Shown here: positions 56,674-62,941 of the stretch, in pieces
Layout of the letters: the number at the start of each line of letters is the position of its first letter
Numbering within the stretch: position 1 is the first letter of the stretch
Assembly (NCBI GenBank): GCA_017163975.1
Contig: JAFFSR010000004.1
Span: 9,672,001 to 9,736,000 of the forward strand
Direction of reading: 5' to 3'
Source of the DNA: Anastatus disparis
Taxonomy: Eukaryota > Arthropoda > Insecta > Hymenoptera > Eupelmidae
Length of the DNA stretch: 64,000 nucleotides
Made by a program: the position numbers and the translations under genes
The notes under the pieces: generated by a model
What the model was told of the DNA's origin: nothing
Database searches by the model: none
The model's input: only the letters and a program-made list of their open reading frames with translations

Positions 56674-59600
56674 AACCGACTTTAAAAGTATCGAATAAAA
56701 ACAAAATTTTTTACAAAAAATAAAATTTTAAAAACATTGCACTAAAAAATGACAAATTAAAAACTTTTAACAAAAAAAAATGACTTAAAAAAAAAACATT
56801 AAACAAAGACAACATTCTTTACAAGAAAAAAAAGATTTTGAAAAAATTGCACTAAAAATTAACAAATAATATATTACCCTTAGAAATTATACGCATAAAA
56901 AGCATCTAACACATGTGTAGTCAATATAATATAGACCATCTAATTCATACTAACACAAACAAATTATTTTCCTTCATACCCGTGCCGAAACTTTGCCTAA
57001 AAGTGCTCCTCATGCGGCAGGGAACCGGCCGAATACATTCGTGTTATTCCGTTACATACGTGCGCAGAACGCACCGCGCAGCTACGAACTGTACGTCTTC
57101 TCGGTCGCTTCGCTGTCTGCTGTATACTTAAACTATATCTATATATACGCGAATGTCTAACCTCAGCATTAAATAGATAAATGCATACATCATACTTGTA
57201 TACACACTCGATATTAATACACTAATATACATATAATAGTTTAAATTATAACGAATTATAACTTTCCTTTAAAATAGATATTCTTTTTCATACACGTTTC
57301 TTTTAATTCACGACACTCTTTTAAACACTTCATGATTATTTTTGTACAAAGAAAATAATTAAATTCACGTTTTTACACGTTTTGTTTTTGTGCACTTGAT
57401 ATTAATACATTTATATTTATTAAAATGAACTATATCTTTACTAACATACACAATTTTTTTAACTCACAATTTTTTCTTTTGCTCTTTAAAAGGTTTTCAT
57501 ACACAAAATATAGTAATATAAAAGTATTATAAGCACATTTCATTATTTCTCACGTTTTTTAAATTTGAATTATCATTTATATATTTATTGTGTATCTTAT
57601 GTTAACTGCTATGTGTGCTGCTATGTTCGGTTTTTTCTCTCTCTCTTTCTCTACCGAACTCAACTGTATACTGTAATTGCTTGCGCATGCGCGCTACAAC
57701 GAAATAACGCAACAGATGACTCTTCGCTTTTGACGAATTTTTTTTTATTAAAAATGGAGTTTTATCACTTTTTGGGGTGGCAAACTTCCGGCCGGGCATG
57801 AAGGAAAATCGTATACGTTCCTCGGCACGAAACAGGCTCATCATATGCGCGTGTTTTGCTTCGCTCGGCTTCGCCTCGCGAAGCAAACCAACACGCGCAT
57901 GGAATGAGCCTGTTCCGTGTCTCGGAACGTAATATACTATTTTTATTAGGTTGCTTACAAAAAATTAGTCAATAGATAAGACAATATATACATACAAAAA
58001 AATTAGAATTTTTTGAGTCGGTGCCAGCCTGAAAAAATTGTCACAAATCTAAAAAAAAATTTTGAAAGTGAACAAAGGAGGCGATAAATATCTAATAAAA
58101 TTTTAGATATCAAGAATACTATTTATACTTACAACCGCGTCAATTACCTATTTGTAATTATCACCAATATCACACTGTACTGTCTTATATGTCTTAAATT
58201 TTCTCCTGCGTGATGGAGTTTTCTGGATAACTACGAAGTAACTCAACGCGGAACTACGGCAGTCTGCGCATGGTCATTCAAATGCAAAAGACGCGAATAT
58301 TTAAAACTTGTATTCAGATTTAATATTAACAAAATATTAAATTTATAATAATAACGGAAACATGGAATTATATAAAATAACTATGATTTGAATAGGCTTA
58401 TCTGTATACCAATAATATATTTTACATATTTTTTTTATATTTAATGCAATTTTTTCAAAATTTTTTTTAGATTTGTGACAATTTTTTCAGGCTGGCACCG
58501 ACTCCAAAAATTCTAATTTTTTTGTATGTATATATTATCTTATCTATTGACTAATTTTTTGTAAGCAACCTAATAAAAAAATAATTTGTTTGTGTTAGTA
58601 TGAATTAGATGGTCTATATTATATTGACTACACATGTTAGATGCTTTTTATGCGTATAATTTCTAAGGGTAATATATTATTTGTTAATTTTTAGTGCAAT
58701 TTTTTCAAAATCTTTTTTTTCTTGTAAAAAATTTTGTCTTTGTTTAATGTTTTTTTTTTAAATCAATTTTTTTTTTGTTAAAAATTTTTTTTAAATTATT
58801 TTTTTAAAAGTAATATGTATTTAAATTAATACAACTATTTGTGAGGAAAAATTGTTTTTTCACTGTTGGAGTTCTTTTATATAACAAAAACTTCGCCTGA
58901 TAGGAACCCTTCAAAAAACGTTAGATGTAATATTTCTATTTGCAATAAACAAAAAGATCAAACATATATTAAAATATAAGTACACGGAAAAAATAGTTCT
59001 TGTGATTAAGATTTTGGTCATTAAAACCAAAGTGAAAGATTGGATTTTTCTACTCCATAACTATAGTTTTAACATCCAAAGTTTATAGTAATCTATTTTT
59101 AGTCATGATAATTAATGTTGTAGCCGTCAGAACCAAGATATATTCAACAGTTTTTATTTTACTCTGGTTAGCGGAACCAACGTATTACTTTTTGTACTGT
59201 AAAAGAAGTATATATTTATAAAAAATCATACAAATAATTGGTAAAATACAATTTTAGAAGTTGGCGTCTAATTCTAAATCTGTGGTGCGTAAGCAGAACG
59301 ACTTAGTCCATTTGTTCAAAAATAACGTTCACATTCATTGTTCAAAAATAACGTTTACATTTATTGTTAAAAAATAACGTTTACATTCATTGAGGAATTA
59401 GACGCCGACTTCTAAAATTGTATTTTACCAATTATTTGTATGATTTCTAAAGATAATAAATTATTTGTTACTTTTCAGTGCATTTTTTGGAGTCGGTTTT
59501 TTTTTGTTAAAAATTTTTTATTTGATTTACATATTAATTTTTTTAAATGGGTCCAACTCCCCCTTTCCGCGCCCTAGCATCTCACTCTCTCTTACACCCA

Positions 59601-60171
59601 GCACTTATGAGAAAAAATAGTATGTGAATCTCGTTCGGTTTAGTTGACTATTGCGCCACTCGGGCAATGGCGCTATTTGCTACGCTCGTGCGCAATAGTC
59701 AACTAAATCTCACTCGTTACACAATATACTATAATAGAACTTTTTTAGCCGTCTCAATTGTTTCGTGGTATAAACAGTTTTAATGATTTCAATTAATATA
59801 AAATAAAACGTTAATACCTTTTTGGTTATACTTTCAATACAATTACAAAATGAATTATTTTATTAACACCCTTGTATATTTTTTATTTTATATTTAAATT
59901 TTATATTTTAAAATTTTAGTTACGACATATCAAACTAATCCTATAACGAATCCATCTTCTGTGCAAAGCTTTGGCTCATTTACATTATCAGGAAACACAT
60001 TAAATGGTCAAACTACAGCAATGTCTGATAGATCTTGCCAAAATGATTGGTTGATGATACCATGTGCTGCTAATGCTGGAAGATTACCTGGCAGTCAAGT
60101 ACCTTGTGTTGATAGATTTTGTGGAGGTGCTTTCAATACTGATCCTTCTGTTAATTCTACTTCTATTATAA
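37594..60171 (+). CDS. Secreted CUB-domain protein gene (six coding exons seen, 3' end outside)
   Basis: Exons 37594-37819, 38511-38663, 49862-49997, 50077-50204, 54783-55073 and 59920-60171 join in frame with GT-AG introns and give 395 residues without a stop. Residues 1-18 are a likely signal peptide (CLQWLLLASVLIA). A basic, unstructured stretch follows. Residues 90-125 form a six-Cys module (NGTCISPTEC, then GLC, YGVCC) typical of arthropod secreted CUB proteins. Then come a CUB domain (about 130-240: TCGQSTFDN, YFVNPNYPSTFDG, CQITI, CQFRLDFLQF, CTYDQFIVSGG) and a second CUB-like region (about 245-390: SLFRAEEGC-like, QYFTGVSGQVKSFNY, CIRMERNFCGIQY, CVDRFCGG). Such proteins are extracellular; the function of this family is mostly unknown. 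The last exon is expected beyond 60171, and I could not find it in the remaining 3.8 kb. Introns 2, 4 and 5 (11.2, 4.6 and 4.8 kb) are filled with transposons. Confidence 0.9.
38511..38663 (+). CDS. CUB gene, exon 2 (six-cysteine module)
   Basis: Acceptor TTTTCTCTAG/TG, donor ATAG/GTGAGT. It encodes residues 76-126, with Cys 90, 100, 106, 117, 124 and 125 in the NGTC...TEC...GLC...GVCC pattern that marks this family. Phase 1 at both ends. Confidence 0.93.
38895..39245 (-). mobile_element. Second tRNA-derived SINE
   Basis: On the minus strand GAGCGGTGGTGTAACAGA (A-box-like) is followed ~30 bp later by GCATGGGTTCGAATTCTGG (good B box), then a ~250-bp body and an A-rich end near 38895-38912. 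It lies in intron 2 of the CUB gene, antisense to it. It is distinct from the SINE at 20145. Confidence 0.65.
39515..40850 (+). mobile_element. Tandem-repeat TIR element, copy 3 (~162-bp units)
   Basis: Starts at TTGCTTTCTCATAGAGAAAGC (a hairpin) with TTGTACATATTTAGACTCAG and GGAGTCGAAAAAAGTGG. Units begin with TTTACG...CNATTCGATAGATTTGC at about 39874, 40037, 40199 and 40360. It ends CTATGAGAAAGCATTGCGCC, AAAGCACTTGGCAGC. Short frames (39867-40263) are repeat-derived. Confidence 0.85.
39643..39691. repeat. (GT)n microsatellite
   Basis: About 22 GT units inside the leading segment of the tandem-repeat element. The copy at 60780 has a short (GT)n at the same place. Confidence 0.95.
40861..41925. 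mobile_element. TGA-flanked foldback with nested element R
   Basis: Ends CTAGGAGGGTGTCACATCTC and GAGATGTGACACTCTCCTAG; TGA at 40858-40860 and 41926-41928. The arms pair (TCAAACTTTGGGATAAGTTT and its complement), but the left arm is split by element R (41039-41439). The insert starts directly after the tandem-repeat element's end. Confidence 0.9.
41039..41439. mobile_element. Element R, copy 2
   Basis: Begins GGGATGTCGTAGTTG and ends CTACGATATCCTC. It inserted into the foldback arm between TATAGCTC and TTAAGCATCG; intact arms elsewhere read TATAGCTCTTTAGCATTG. It shares AAATATAATGACTTGTCCGC with the copies at 11244 and 50268. Confidence 0.8.
42020..42320. repeat. Foldback family F, slightly decayed copy
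   Basis: Left AAGGAGATGCAAAATGGAGA and right GTGTAGTGTCCGAACTCTTT, with matching inner arms (GAAATGCATTAG, CTAATGCATTTC). Confidence 0.75.
42963..43109. repeat. Palindrome, GGCTATTACACGCTAG ends
   Basis: The left GGCTATTACACGCTAGAAAA and right TTTTTTAGCGTGTAATGGTC pair, as do GAACAGATATATATGAG and its partner. It sits within the element S remnant. Confidence 0.75.
43651..43748. repeat. 98-bp near-perfect palindrome with CACGTACGTG
   Basis: Left TTTCTTACAAGGAGAT and right ATCTCCGTGTAAGAAA pair. Inner arms CCGCACGTACGTGTT and AACACGTACGTGCGG flank ATGACGATCGTA. It directly abuts the TIR element at 43755. Confidence 0.85.
43755..44541. mobile_element. TIR element containing two further hairpins
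   Basis: Left TTTTCTCTATCCCTAGGCGA, AACCACG and right CGTGGTTTCGCCTAAGGG, ATAGAGAAAA are inverted partners (~27 bp). Inside are hairpins at 43838-43936 (TTCTTTGCTGCCGCC / GGCGGCAGCAAAGAA, with loop region CACGCGAGTGAAACGAGCG) and 44121-44220 (TTCTGCCGTCCAAAGT / ACTTTGGACGGCAG). Short frames on both strands are not supported. Confidence 0.7.
44688..44920. repeat. Foldback, GAAAGTGACAGCGTTA ends
   Basis: Ends GAAAGTGACAGCGTTAGG and CCTTAACGCTGTCACTTTC; the arms pair through GGGAAATTCAAAAATG and AGTTACTATA around TTAATTTTGA. Confidence 0.88.
45411..46265 (+). mobile_element. Solo LTR, 855 bp, GTAC duplication
   Basis: Starts TGTAACATGG and ends GGTTGTCACA; GTAC occurs at 45407-45410 and 46266-46269. 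A CT-rich and GC-richer 5' half and AATAAA near 46174 fit a plus-strand LTR. No internal region is attached. It lies in intron 2 of the CUB gene, sense to it, so it could in principle supply a promoter or poly(A) site. Confidence 0.85.
46270..46877. repeat. Direct repeat partner and 19-bp tandem repeat
   Basis: 46370-46700 is paralogous to 47580-47945 (CAACAATAGCTCTCCCCACT, GTCGCTTATAAAATTCTTCG). At 46715-46850 TTTTCTGTTTAATAACTAA is repeated seven times with a constant period of 19 bp. The solo LTR at 46878 lies between the two paralogous blocks. Confidence 0.85.
46878..47480 (-). mobile_element. Solo LTR, 603 bp, TATT duplication
   Basis: TGTTACGTTTT at one end and ACCCGTAACA at the other; TATT occurs at 46874-46877 and 47481-47484. 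AATAAA-like words near the plus-left end on the minus strand suggest minus orientation. The open frames at 47097-47478 lie within the LTR and are not genes. Confidence 0.82.
47580..47945. repeat. Direct repeat, second block
   Basis: Paralogue of 46370-46700 at about 1.2 kb distance; see that entry for shared words. Confidence 0.8.
48050..48190. repeat. Palindrome-like module with CCCTCGCTTCGCTCAGGCGA
   Basis: GGAAGAAAAGTGTTTTTGCC and GGGCAAAAATCACATATTTT, TTCTTCC pair around CTCGCTTCGCTCAGG. The borders (CGTATGAAAAAG, ACAATGTACTATT) only weakly resemble the ATAGTATA border. Confidence 0.5.
48242..48904. mobile_element. TGA-flanked foldback, 663 bp
   Basis: Ends CTAGGAGAGTATCAGACCTC and GAGGTCTGATACTCTCCTAG; TGA at 48239-48241 and 48905-48907. 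Full arms; intact member of the family at 6317, 40861, 55573, 62942 and 63408. Confidence 0.93.
49087..49212. repeat. ATAGTACATTACG-bounded palindromic module at the end of element S
   Basis: GTGGACAGATAGGCTTTTTT and AAAAAGCCTTTTTGTCCAAG pair around an AAGTCGAGCCGAAGGCGAGG centre. It directly follows the element S end GGGTATGAAGGA. Confidence 0.75.
49213..49569. other. AT-rich intron sequence, nothing recognised
   Basis: No repeat pairing or coding frame is found. Confidence 0.4.
49570..49790. repeat. Degenerate array of CCGAATATCTGGATA-like words, self-complementary
   Basis: Words such as CCGAATATCTGGACAATTGA, TCTGGATAATCGAA and CGGATATCCGAA recur in both orientations. It lies just upstream (about 70 bp) of CUB exon 3. 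Confidence 0.7.
49862..49997 (+). CDS. CUB gene, exon 3 (start of CUB domain)
   Basis: Acceptor AATAAATTAG/TA, donor TTTAG/GTAACT. It encodes VSVTCGQSTFDNNTYFVNPN, then YPSTFDG and CQFR. The NPNYPS turn and the paired cysteines are classic CUB features. It lies 11.2 kb after exon 2. Confidence 0.93.
50077..50204 (+). CDS. CUB gene, exon 4
   Basis: Acceptor GAATTTATAG/A, donor CATA/GTTAGT. It encodes LDFLQFNVRGPETTNNLC, then YDQFIVSGG and SPICG. A short 79-bp intron separates it from exon 3, the only small intron in the gene. Confidence 0.92.
50299..50352 (-). mobile_element. 54-bp retroposed fragment with 13-bp target duplication
   Basis: CTAATAGAGTTTT is present at 50286-50298 and 50353-50365. 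On the minus strand the insert ends in an A-rich tail after CTTTATTATA. This is the layout of target-primed insertion of a severely truncated LINE or SINE; the source is not identified. Confidence 0.7.
50443..50823. mobile_element. 381-bp TTAA foldback, copy 1
   Basis: Ends GAGGAGGTCGAGTATATCTG and its mirrored form ATACGACCTGCTC; TTAA at 50439-50442 and 50824-50827. Arms ~175 bp (AAAACCTTGAAAAACT, AAGTTTTTCAAGGTTTT). Same length as copy 2 at 53175. Confidence 0.93.
50989..51127. mobile_element. 139-bp MITE in TTAA, ends CCTTTAGAGGACCGG
   Basis: Perfect 15-bp TIRs (CCTTTAGAGGACCGG / CCGGTCCTCTAAAGG) flanked by TTAA at 50985-50988 and 51128-51131. The paralogous R copies read straight through. 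The TTAA target and CC start fit piggyBac-derived MITEs. Confidence 0.92.
51270..51624 (-). repeat. Body downstream of the 5S-like head
   Basis: Mixed sequence with short internal pairs (TAGCACACTGTGTCC / GACACACAG). Read on the minus strand it continues directly from the 5S-like head. If the SINE idea is right this is its body; otherwise it is plain intron sequence. Confidence 0.35.
51625..51716 (-). pseudogene. 5S-rRNA-derived sequence (promoter half)
   Basis: The minus strand reads CCGATCGGCGAAGTTAAGCA, GCATTGGGCGCGGTTATTAC, TTGGATGGGTGACCGC, matching the middle of insect 5S rRNA, including box A and box C of its internal promoter. The first ~25 bases and the 3' stem of a real 5S RNA are not recognisable. 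The sequence goes on for ~350 bp into unrelated text ending near 51270 with CTATAAAATAAATTTAATTT. It is either a 5S pseudogene or the head of a 5S-derived SINE (SINE3-like); I favour the latter weakly. Confidence 0.8.
52100..52231. repeat. ATAGTATA-bounded palindromic module (CCTCGCTACGCTCGGG core)
   Basis: Ends ATAGTATACGATAC and GTATCGTAATATACTAT. Arms ACTTAAGTGGCCCATTATTG, CACGACGTG and exact complements pair around ATCGCCCTCGCTACGCTCGGGCGAT. The longest and cleanest of the group. Confidence 0.92.
52486..53690. mobile_element. Foldback family F, enlarged by inserts
   Basis: Left AAGGAGATGTAAGACGGACA and right AATGACTGTTTTATATTTCC pair, more weakly. A ~400-bp unassigned insert lies at about 52640-53050, and a TTAA foldback at 53175-53555. 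Confidence 0.7.
53175..53555. mobile_element. 381-bp TTAA foldback, copy 2
   Basis: Ends GAGGAGGTCACGTATCTCTG and CAGAGATACGTGACCTCCTC are perfect TIRs; TTAA at 53171-53174 and 53556-53559. Same family and length as 50443-50823. Confidence 0.95.
53691..54782. other. Intron sequence upstream of CUB exon 5
   Basis: At 54325-54395 a CTACGCTACGCTCGGGCG / CGTTCTTCGCGCACTACGTG block resembles the module cores without clear pairing. Overlapping short frames at 54009-54403 on both strands are not supported. Confidence 0.4.
54783..55073 (+). CDS. CUB gene, exon 5 (end of first CUB, start of second)
   Basis: Acceptor TATTTATTACAG/TG, donor GATGGTG/GTGAGC. It encodes YIDVGTGPTNPVMLSF, RSWRVRIAQIPC, then EEGCMQYFTGVSGQVKSFNY and CIRMERNFCGIQY. 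The WRVRI strand closes the first CUB domain. The frame stays open to 55144 past the donor, but the family match stops at the donor. Confidence 0.93.
55370..56125. mobile_element. TCAGGTGA foldback, copy 2, split by a TAA insert
   Basis: Starts CCCTGTTAAAAAATATCAGG and ends CACCTGATTTTTTTTTACCC. The arms match 16856-17221 (GGCATGATAAATCACCTGA, TGGTTTGAAACGTGTA). The insert 55573-56022 lies exactly in the centre. Confidence 0.85.
55573..56022. mobile_element. TAA-flanked foldback, shortened left arm
   Basis: Ends CTAGGAGAGTATCAGACTTC and GAGGTCTGATACTCTCCTAG; TAA at 55570-55572 and 56023-56025. The empty site is GACTAATCATGG at about 17113-17124. The left arm lacks about 200 bp that the right arm keeps. 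Confidence 0.92.
56390..56700. repeat. ACCGACTTCAAAAAGGAGG repeat with (CT)n
   Basis: The words ACCGACTTCAAAAAGGAGGA, TTACCTCATAACTCCGTC and ATCGATTTGAAAAAAC, followed by CT repeats (56603-56670) and AAAACCGACTTTAAAAG, look like an interspersed repeat I associate from memory with many insect genomes. The class is not assigned. Confidence 0.55.
56966..57809 (-). mobile_element. Element S, copy 2 (inverted relative to 33074-33940)
   Basis: ~844 bp, almost the same text as 33074-33940 in reverse, with TIRs ATTTTCCTTCATACCCGTGC and GCATGAAGGAAAAT. The two copies lie inverted, 23 kb apart, around most of the CUB gene. Confidence 0.93.
57810..57940. repeat. Palindromic module joined to element S, TATACTAT border
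   Basis: ATGCGCGTGTTTTGCTTCGC and its imperfect complement (GCGAAGCAAACCAACACGCGCAT) pair around TCGGCTTCGCC; outer pair CGAAACAGGCTCAT / ATGAGCCTGTTCCG. The end is CTCGGAACGTAATATACTAT. At 33051-33073 the same position holds only TTACGTTCCGAGGAACGTAT. Confidence 0.88.
57944..58577. repeat. Palindrome with TGTCACAAATCTAAAAAAAA arms
   Basis: TATTAGGTTGCTTACAAAAA and its complement at the right end. The arms of ~125 bp include GTCGGTGCCAGCCTGAAAAA, and the loop of ~380 bp is unassigned. Confidence 0.88.
58746..59221. other. AT-rich intron sequence
   Basis: GTACACGGAAAAAATAGTTC at 58980 resembles the terminal word of some TIR elements here, but no partner was found. Confidence 0.35.
59222..59456. 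repeat. Palindrome with a 26-bp x 3 repeat in its loop
   Basis: Arms AAATCATACAAATAATTGGT, AGAAGTTGGCGTCTAATTC and complements. The loop repeats TGTTCAAAAATAACGTT.ACATT three times at about 59318-59393. Confidence 0.85.
59530..59732. repeat. Inverted partner of 27446-27700 including a palindromic module
   Basis: 59617-59732 is the module AGTATGTGAATCTCGTTCGG, TTTAGTTGACTATTGCGC with CTACGCTCGTG core. To its left GGGTCCAACTCCCCCTTTCC, GCGCCCTAGCATCTCACTC matches the region right of 27580 in reverse. The first module has an extra CCAGCTTGCCCTCGTG piece that is missing here. Confidence 0.88.
59920..60171 (+). CDS. CUB gene, exon 6 (second CUB-like region)
   Basis: Acceptor TTAAAATTTTAG/TT, donor TATTATAA/GTAAGA. 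It encodes SFTLSGNTLNGQTTAMSDRS, CQNDWLMIPCAAN, then CVDRFCGGAFNTDPSVNS, typical of the C-terminal part of these insect proteins. A further exon must follow outside the visible part. Confidence 0.92.
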
Positions 60172-60779
60172 GTAAGAAGAGACTATTTTCTATTTTCGCA
60201 ATGCTTGATTTTTTATAGCATTAAAAATAAATATTGTTGTTCAGTGAATAATTAAACTTTTAAATACAGTTTTAATAATAAAATAAATCATGATGTAGAA
60301 TAATTTATATTATCTAGCAATTACAATTCTATTATAAATTATGGAAATTTTTTGAGAGTATTTATAATATAATTCTATATAATCTTCAGAAGAATTAGTT
60401 CAGAAAACGTAAAATTTTCCAATCTTATTTATTCCACAATTTTCAACCTACTAATTACGAGTCATTTTACAGCTGTTCGTGGGTAACAAATGATGCACAC
60501 TATTTAAACTAGACTCTCACCTTTTGAACAATCCTGTGACTATTTTTGATGTATTTAGTAAATGTGCCACCAACGTTTCAGTAGATATTTCCAAAAAACG
60601 TAAATATTTATTTCTTTGCACGTCTTTCCATTGATCTTCCTCGTTTGTGAATTTGGATGGTTTTTGGTTGTTTACTTCTGGCTGTACTTACATTTCTTTT
60701 TCTGTAACATCTAATTGTTTGGTTGCTTCTGCGTGGGCTTTCAGTTTTTTTTTACTGGTACTTTTAATTATCTGTTTAC
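60172..60779. other. Sequence after CUB exon 6, next exon not found
   Basis: A GTAAGA donor starts this intron. I searched for the expected short C-terminal exon here and up to 62.9 kb and saw none. Confidence 0.4.
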
Positions 60780-61830
60780 TTTTACTTTCTCACGGTCAGC
60801 ATTGTATTGATAAAAACATTTTTTTTCTATTTTTTTATTAATTTTTACATATTTGGACTCAAGGAGTCGAAATAAGTGGTTTCCAGAAAATGTTTGTAGG
60901 TATAGTGTGTGTGTGTGTGTATGTATTCATTACGCCAGTTAGTTCTCGAAAACTACTCGATAGATTTGCTTTCAATTTTGCATAGAATTTATTGTTTTTT
61001 ATACTGGTGCGGAAGCTATTGAAAATTGGTTTTCTTAGCGTAGTTTTAATTTTAGAGTCATTTTAGGAATTTAAAAAAAAAACTTGATTATTAATTTTTT
61101 TTGTATTTTACGTCAAATACTCGATGGATTTGCTTTAAAATTTGCATGCTAATTATTTACGACTACCAAAAGAAGGAATACTTTTGCAAACTGATTTTCT
61201 TAGCTTCGTTTTAATTTTAGAGCATTTTGAAAATTTTGAAAAAAATTTTTACTAAAAATTTTTTTTTTGTTTTACGTAAACTACTCAATGGATTTGCTCC
61301 AAAATTTGTATATAAATTATTTGCCAATGTTGGAAGAAAACAAGCTTTTAAAAACTAATTTTCTTAGTGCGGTTTCAATTTTAGAGCATTTTGAAAATTT
61401 TGAAAAAAATTTCATTTTTTAATTTTGTTCTATTTTACGTAAACCATTCGATAGATGTACTCCAAAATTTGAATACAATTTATTCGCTACTATTTAAAGA
61501 AAACAAGTTTTTGAAAACTAATTTTCAGAGTTTAGTTACAATTTTAGAAAATTTTAAAGATTTTGAAAATAATTTTAATTTATTTTTTTTATTTTTTTCA
61601 TTTTACGCAAAGTACTTGATAGATTTGTTCCAAAATTTGCAGGAAAATTATTTATGAGTGCCAAAAATAGTGAAATTTTTGAAAACTGATTAGTCTAGCA
61701 TAGTTTTAATTTTTAAGCATTTCAAAAATTAAAAATTTTTATTTATTTAACCAATTAGATTTTGAAAACTACTCGATTGCTTCAAATTTCACATGCAATC
61801 TATTTTTTGTCTAAGTAGGTGGGAAGCTAT
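60780..61830 (+). mobile_element. Tandem-repeat TIR element, copy 4
   Basis: Starts CTTTCTCACGGTCAGCATTG, then TTTTTACATATTTGGACTCA and GAAATAAGTGGTTTCCAGAA and a short (GT)n. About five ~160-bp units follow (TTTACG...ACTACTCGATGGATTTGC). It ends near GGTGGGAAGCTATTG. The right TIR is not present. Confidence 0.8.
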
Positions 61831-62296
61831 TGAAAAAATTATTGAAGCTATTGAACTGAATCTTCTTTAGGGGCTAGTAGTTCGTATTTAAGAGCGTAGA
61901 CTGACTGTATTCTAGAAATGAGACCTATTGTATTGTAGAATATAGTGACAGTCCGTTTTCCTTTTCAGTGTATATAGCATTGAATAATATAAAATTTGAC
62001 TTTTAGAGTAACTGCTAAATTCATTTTAAGAATTAATAAAAATTTTATTTTTCAACCCTTATTGCATATTTGCCGAAGGAGGATTAAAACGCGGGTGAAT
62101 GTCAAAAATTTCTACTCCTAAGAAAATATAACTTCTGCACTTTTTTTCTTTTAACATTTATGCAATATAATTTTTTTACGTGCACTTACAATTTACTTTT
62201 TTTTCACATATAAAACGAGGTGTACTTTGAAAAACACTTTTCTTTTTCTTCCACGCCATACTGACACAAAAGAATACATCAGGCCATGATAGTGCA
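61831..62296. other. Unassigned sequence
   Basis: No gene is seen. On the minus strand this would be the internal region that follows the copia-like LTR and primer site, but only a short piece near 62240-62296 could belong to it. Confidence 0.35.
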
Positions 62297-62316
62297 AGCG
62301 TGCTGGACCCACAACC
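62297..62316 (-). other. Primer-binding site resembling the tRNA-iMet anticodon arm
   Basis: The plus strand reads AAGCGTGCTGGACCCACAAC, matching the D-to-anticodon region of initiator tRNA-Met with two mismatches. It abuts the LTR end directly. Copia-type elements are primed by a 5' half of this tRNA. Confidence 0.7.
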
Positions 62317-62615
62317 TGTTGGATTCAGGTGCCGAAACTCAAATGAATTCTTTTATTTTTTTAAGAGAAAAAACAACTTTATTTATATAAAACAAGTTCA
62401 AGTAAAGAGAAACTATTAACAATCTAATAATGTAACTCGGTTTAAAAACTCTAAACTATATATAACAACTCAGCTCCATCGAGCACGGCAGCTGACGTCG
62501 GAATTAATGGTGACAGGCAGTATATGTAGCAAGTAAACTCGATTATACTACGCGCATCAACAATCTTTAGGTGGCGCTAGGGAAATTTGGTGTGTTGGAA
62601 CTCATATTCTTAACA
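62317..62615 (-). mobile_element. Ty1/copia-type LTR, 299 bp, with primer site
   Basis: On the minus strand it starts TGTTAAGAATATGAG and ends CCTGAATCCAACA (TGTT...AACA). AATAAA and a TTATATATA stretch lie inside. The primer site follows immediately, so this is a 5' LTR; the internal coding region is missing. No target duplication can be read because the other end is lost. Confidence 0.72.
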
Positions 62616-62941
62616 CAAATGATTTTCTAGCCTCATGCGAACTTTCGGTTGATGAAAATTGATTTTTTAAATAAAAAATAATTACTAATGTTCGTTTAAC
62701 CATTTTTCAAGAAAAATTTTTTCTAACATAACATAAAAAAATTGAGGTATTGTCCTTCTTTCAAATAATGTTAATTTCATTAACCTACGATTTTTTCTTC
62801 AAAATTAGTAAACCATCGTAAAAAATATACTGTTTTTTTTTTAAAGGGTTACAAACGTAACGAAATGTTGATAAATAATGAATTACAATCAGCAGTATAG
62901 TCTGTATTTTCTTTTAATCATTATTATTCCCTTCATACTAA
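62616..62941. other. AT-rich spacer
   Basis: Nothing recognised. Confidence 0.35.

Larger units (their letters stand above)
56800..58745. mobile_element. Large inverted repeat whose loop holds element S and two palindromes
   Basis: 56800-56965 and 58578-58745 are inverted partners (ATACGCATAAAAAGCATCTA, GTAGTCAATATAATATAGAC). Their centre, AACAAATTATTTT / AATAATTTGTT, was opened by a block containing 56966-57809, 57810-57940 and 57944-58577. Confidence 0.8.

Noticed and set aside
62285..62345. Possible tRNA gene (AAGCGTGCTGG anticodon-arm-like)
   Set aside because: Only half of a tRNA is present and it abuts an LTR end; a copia-type primer site explains it better.
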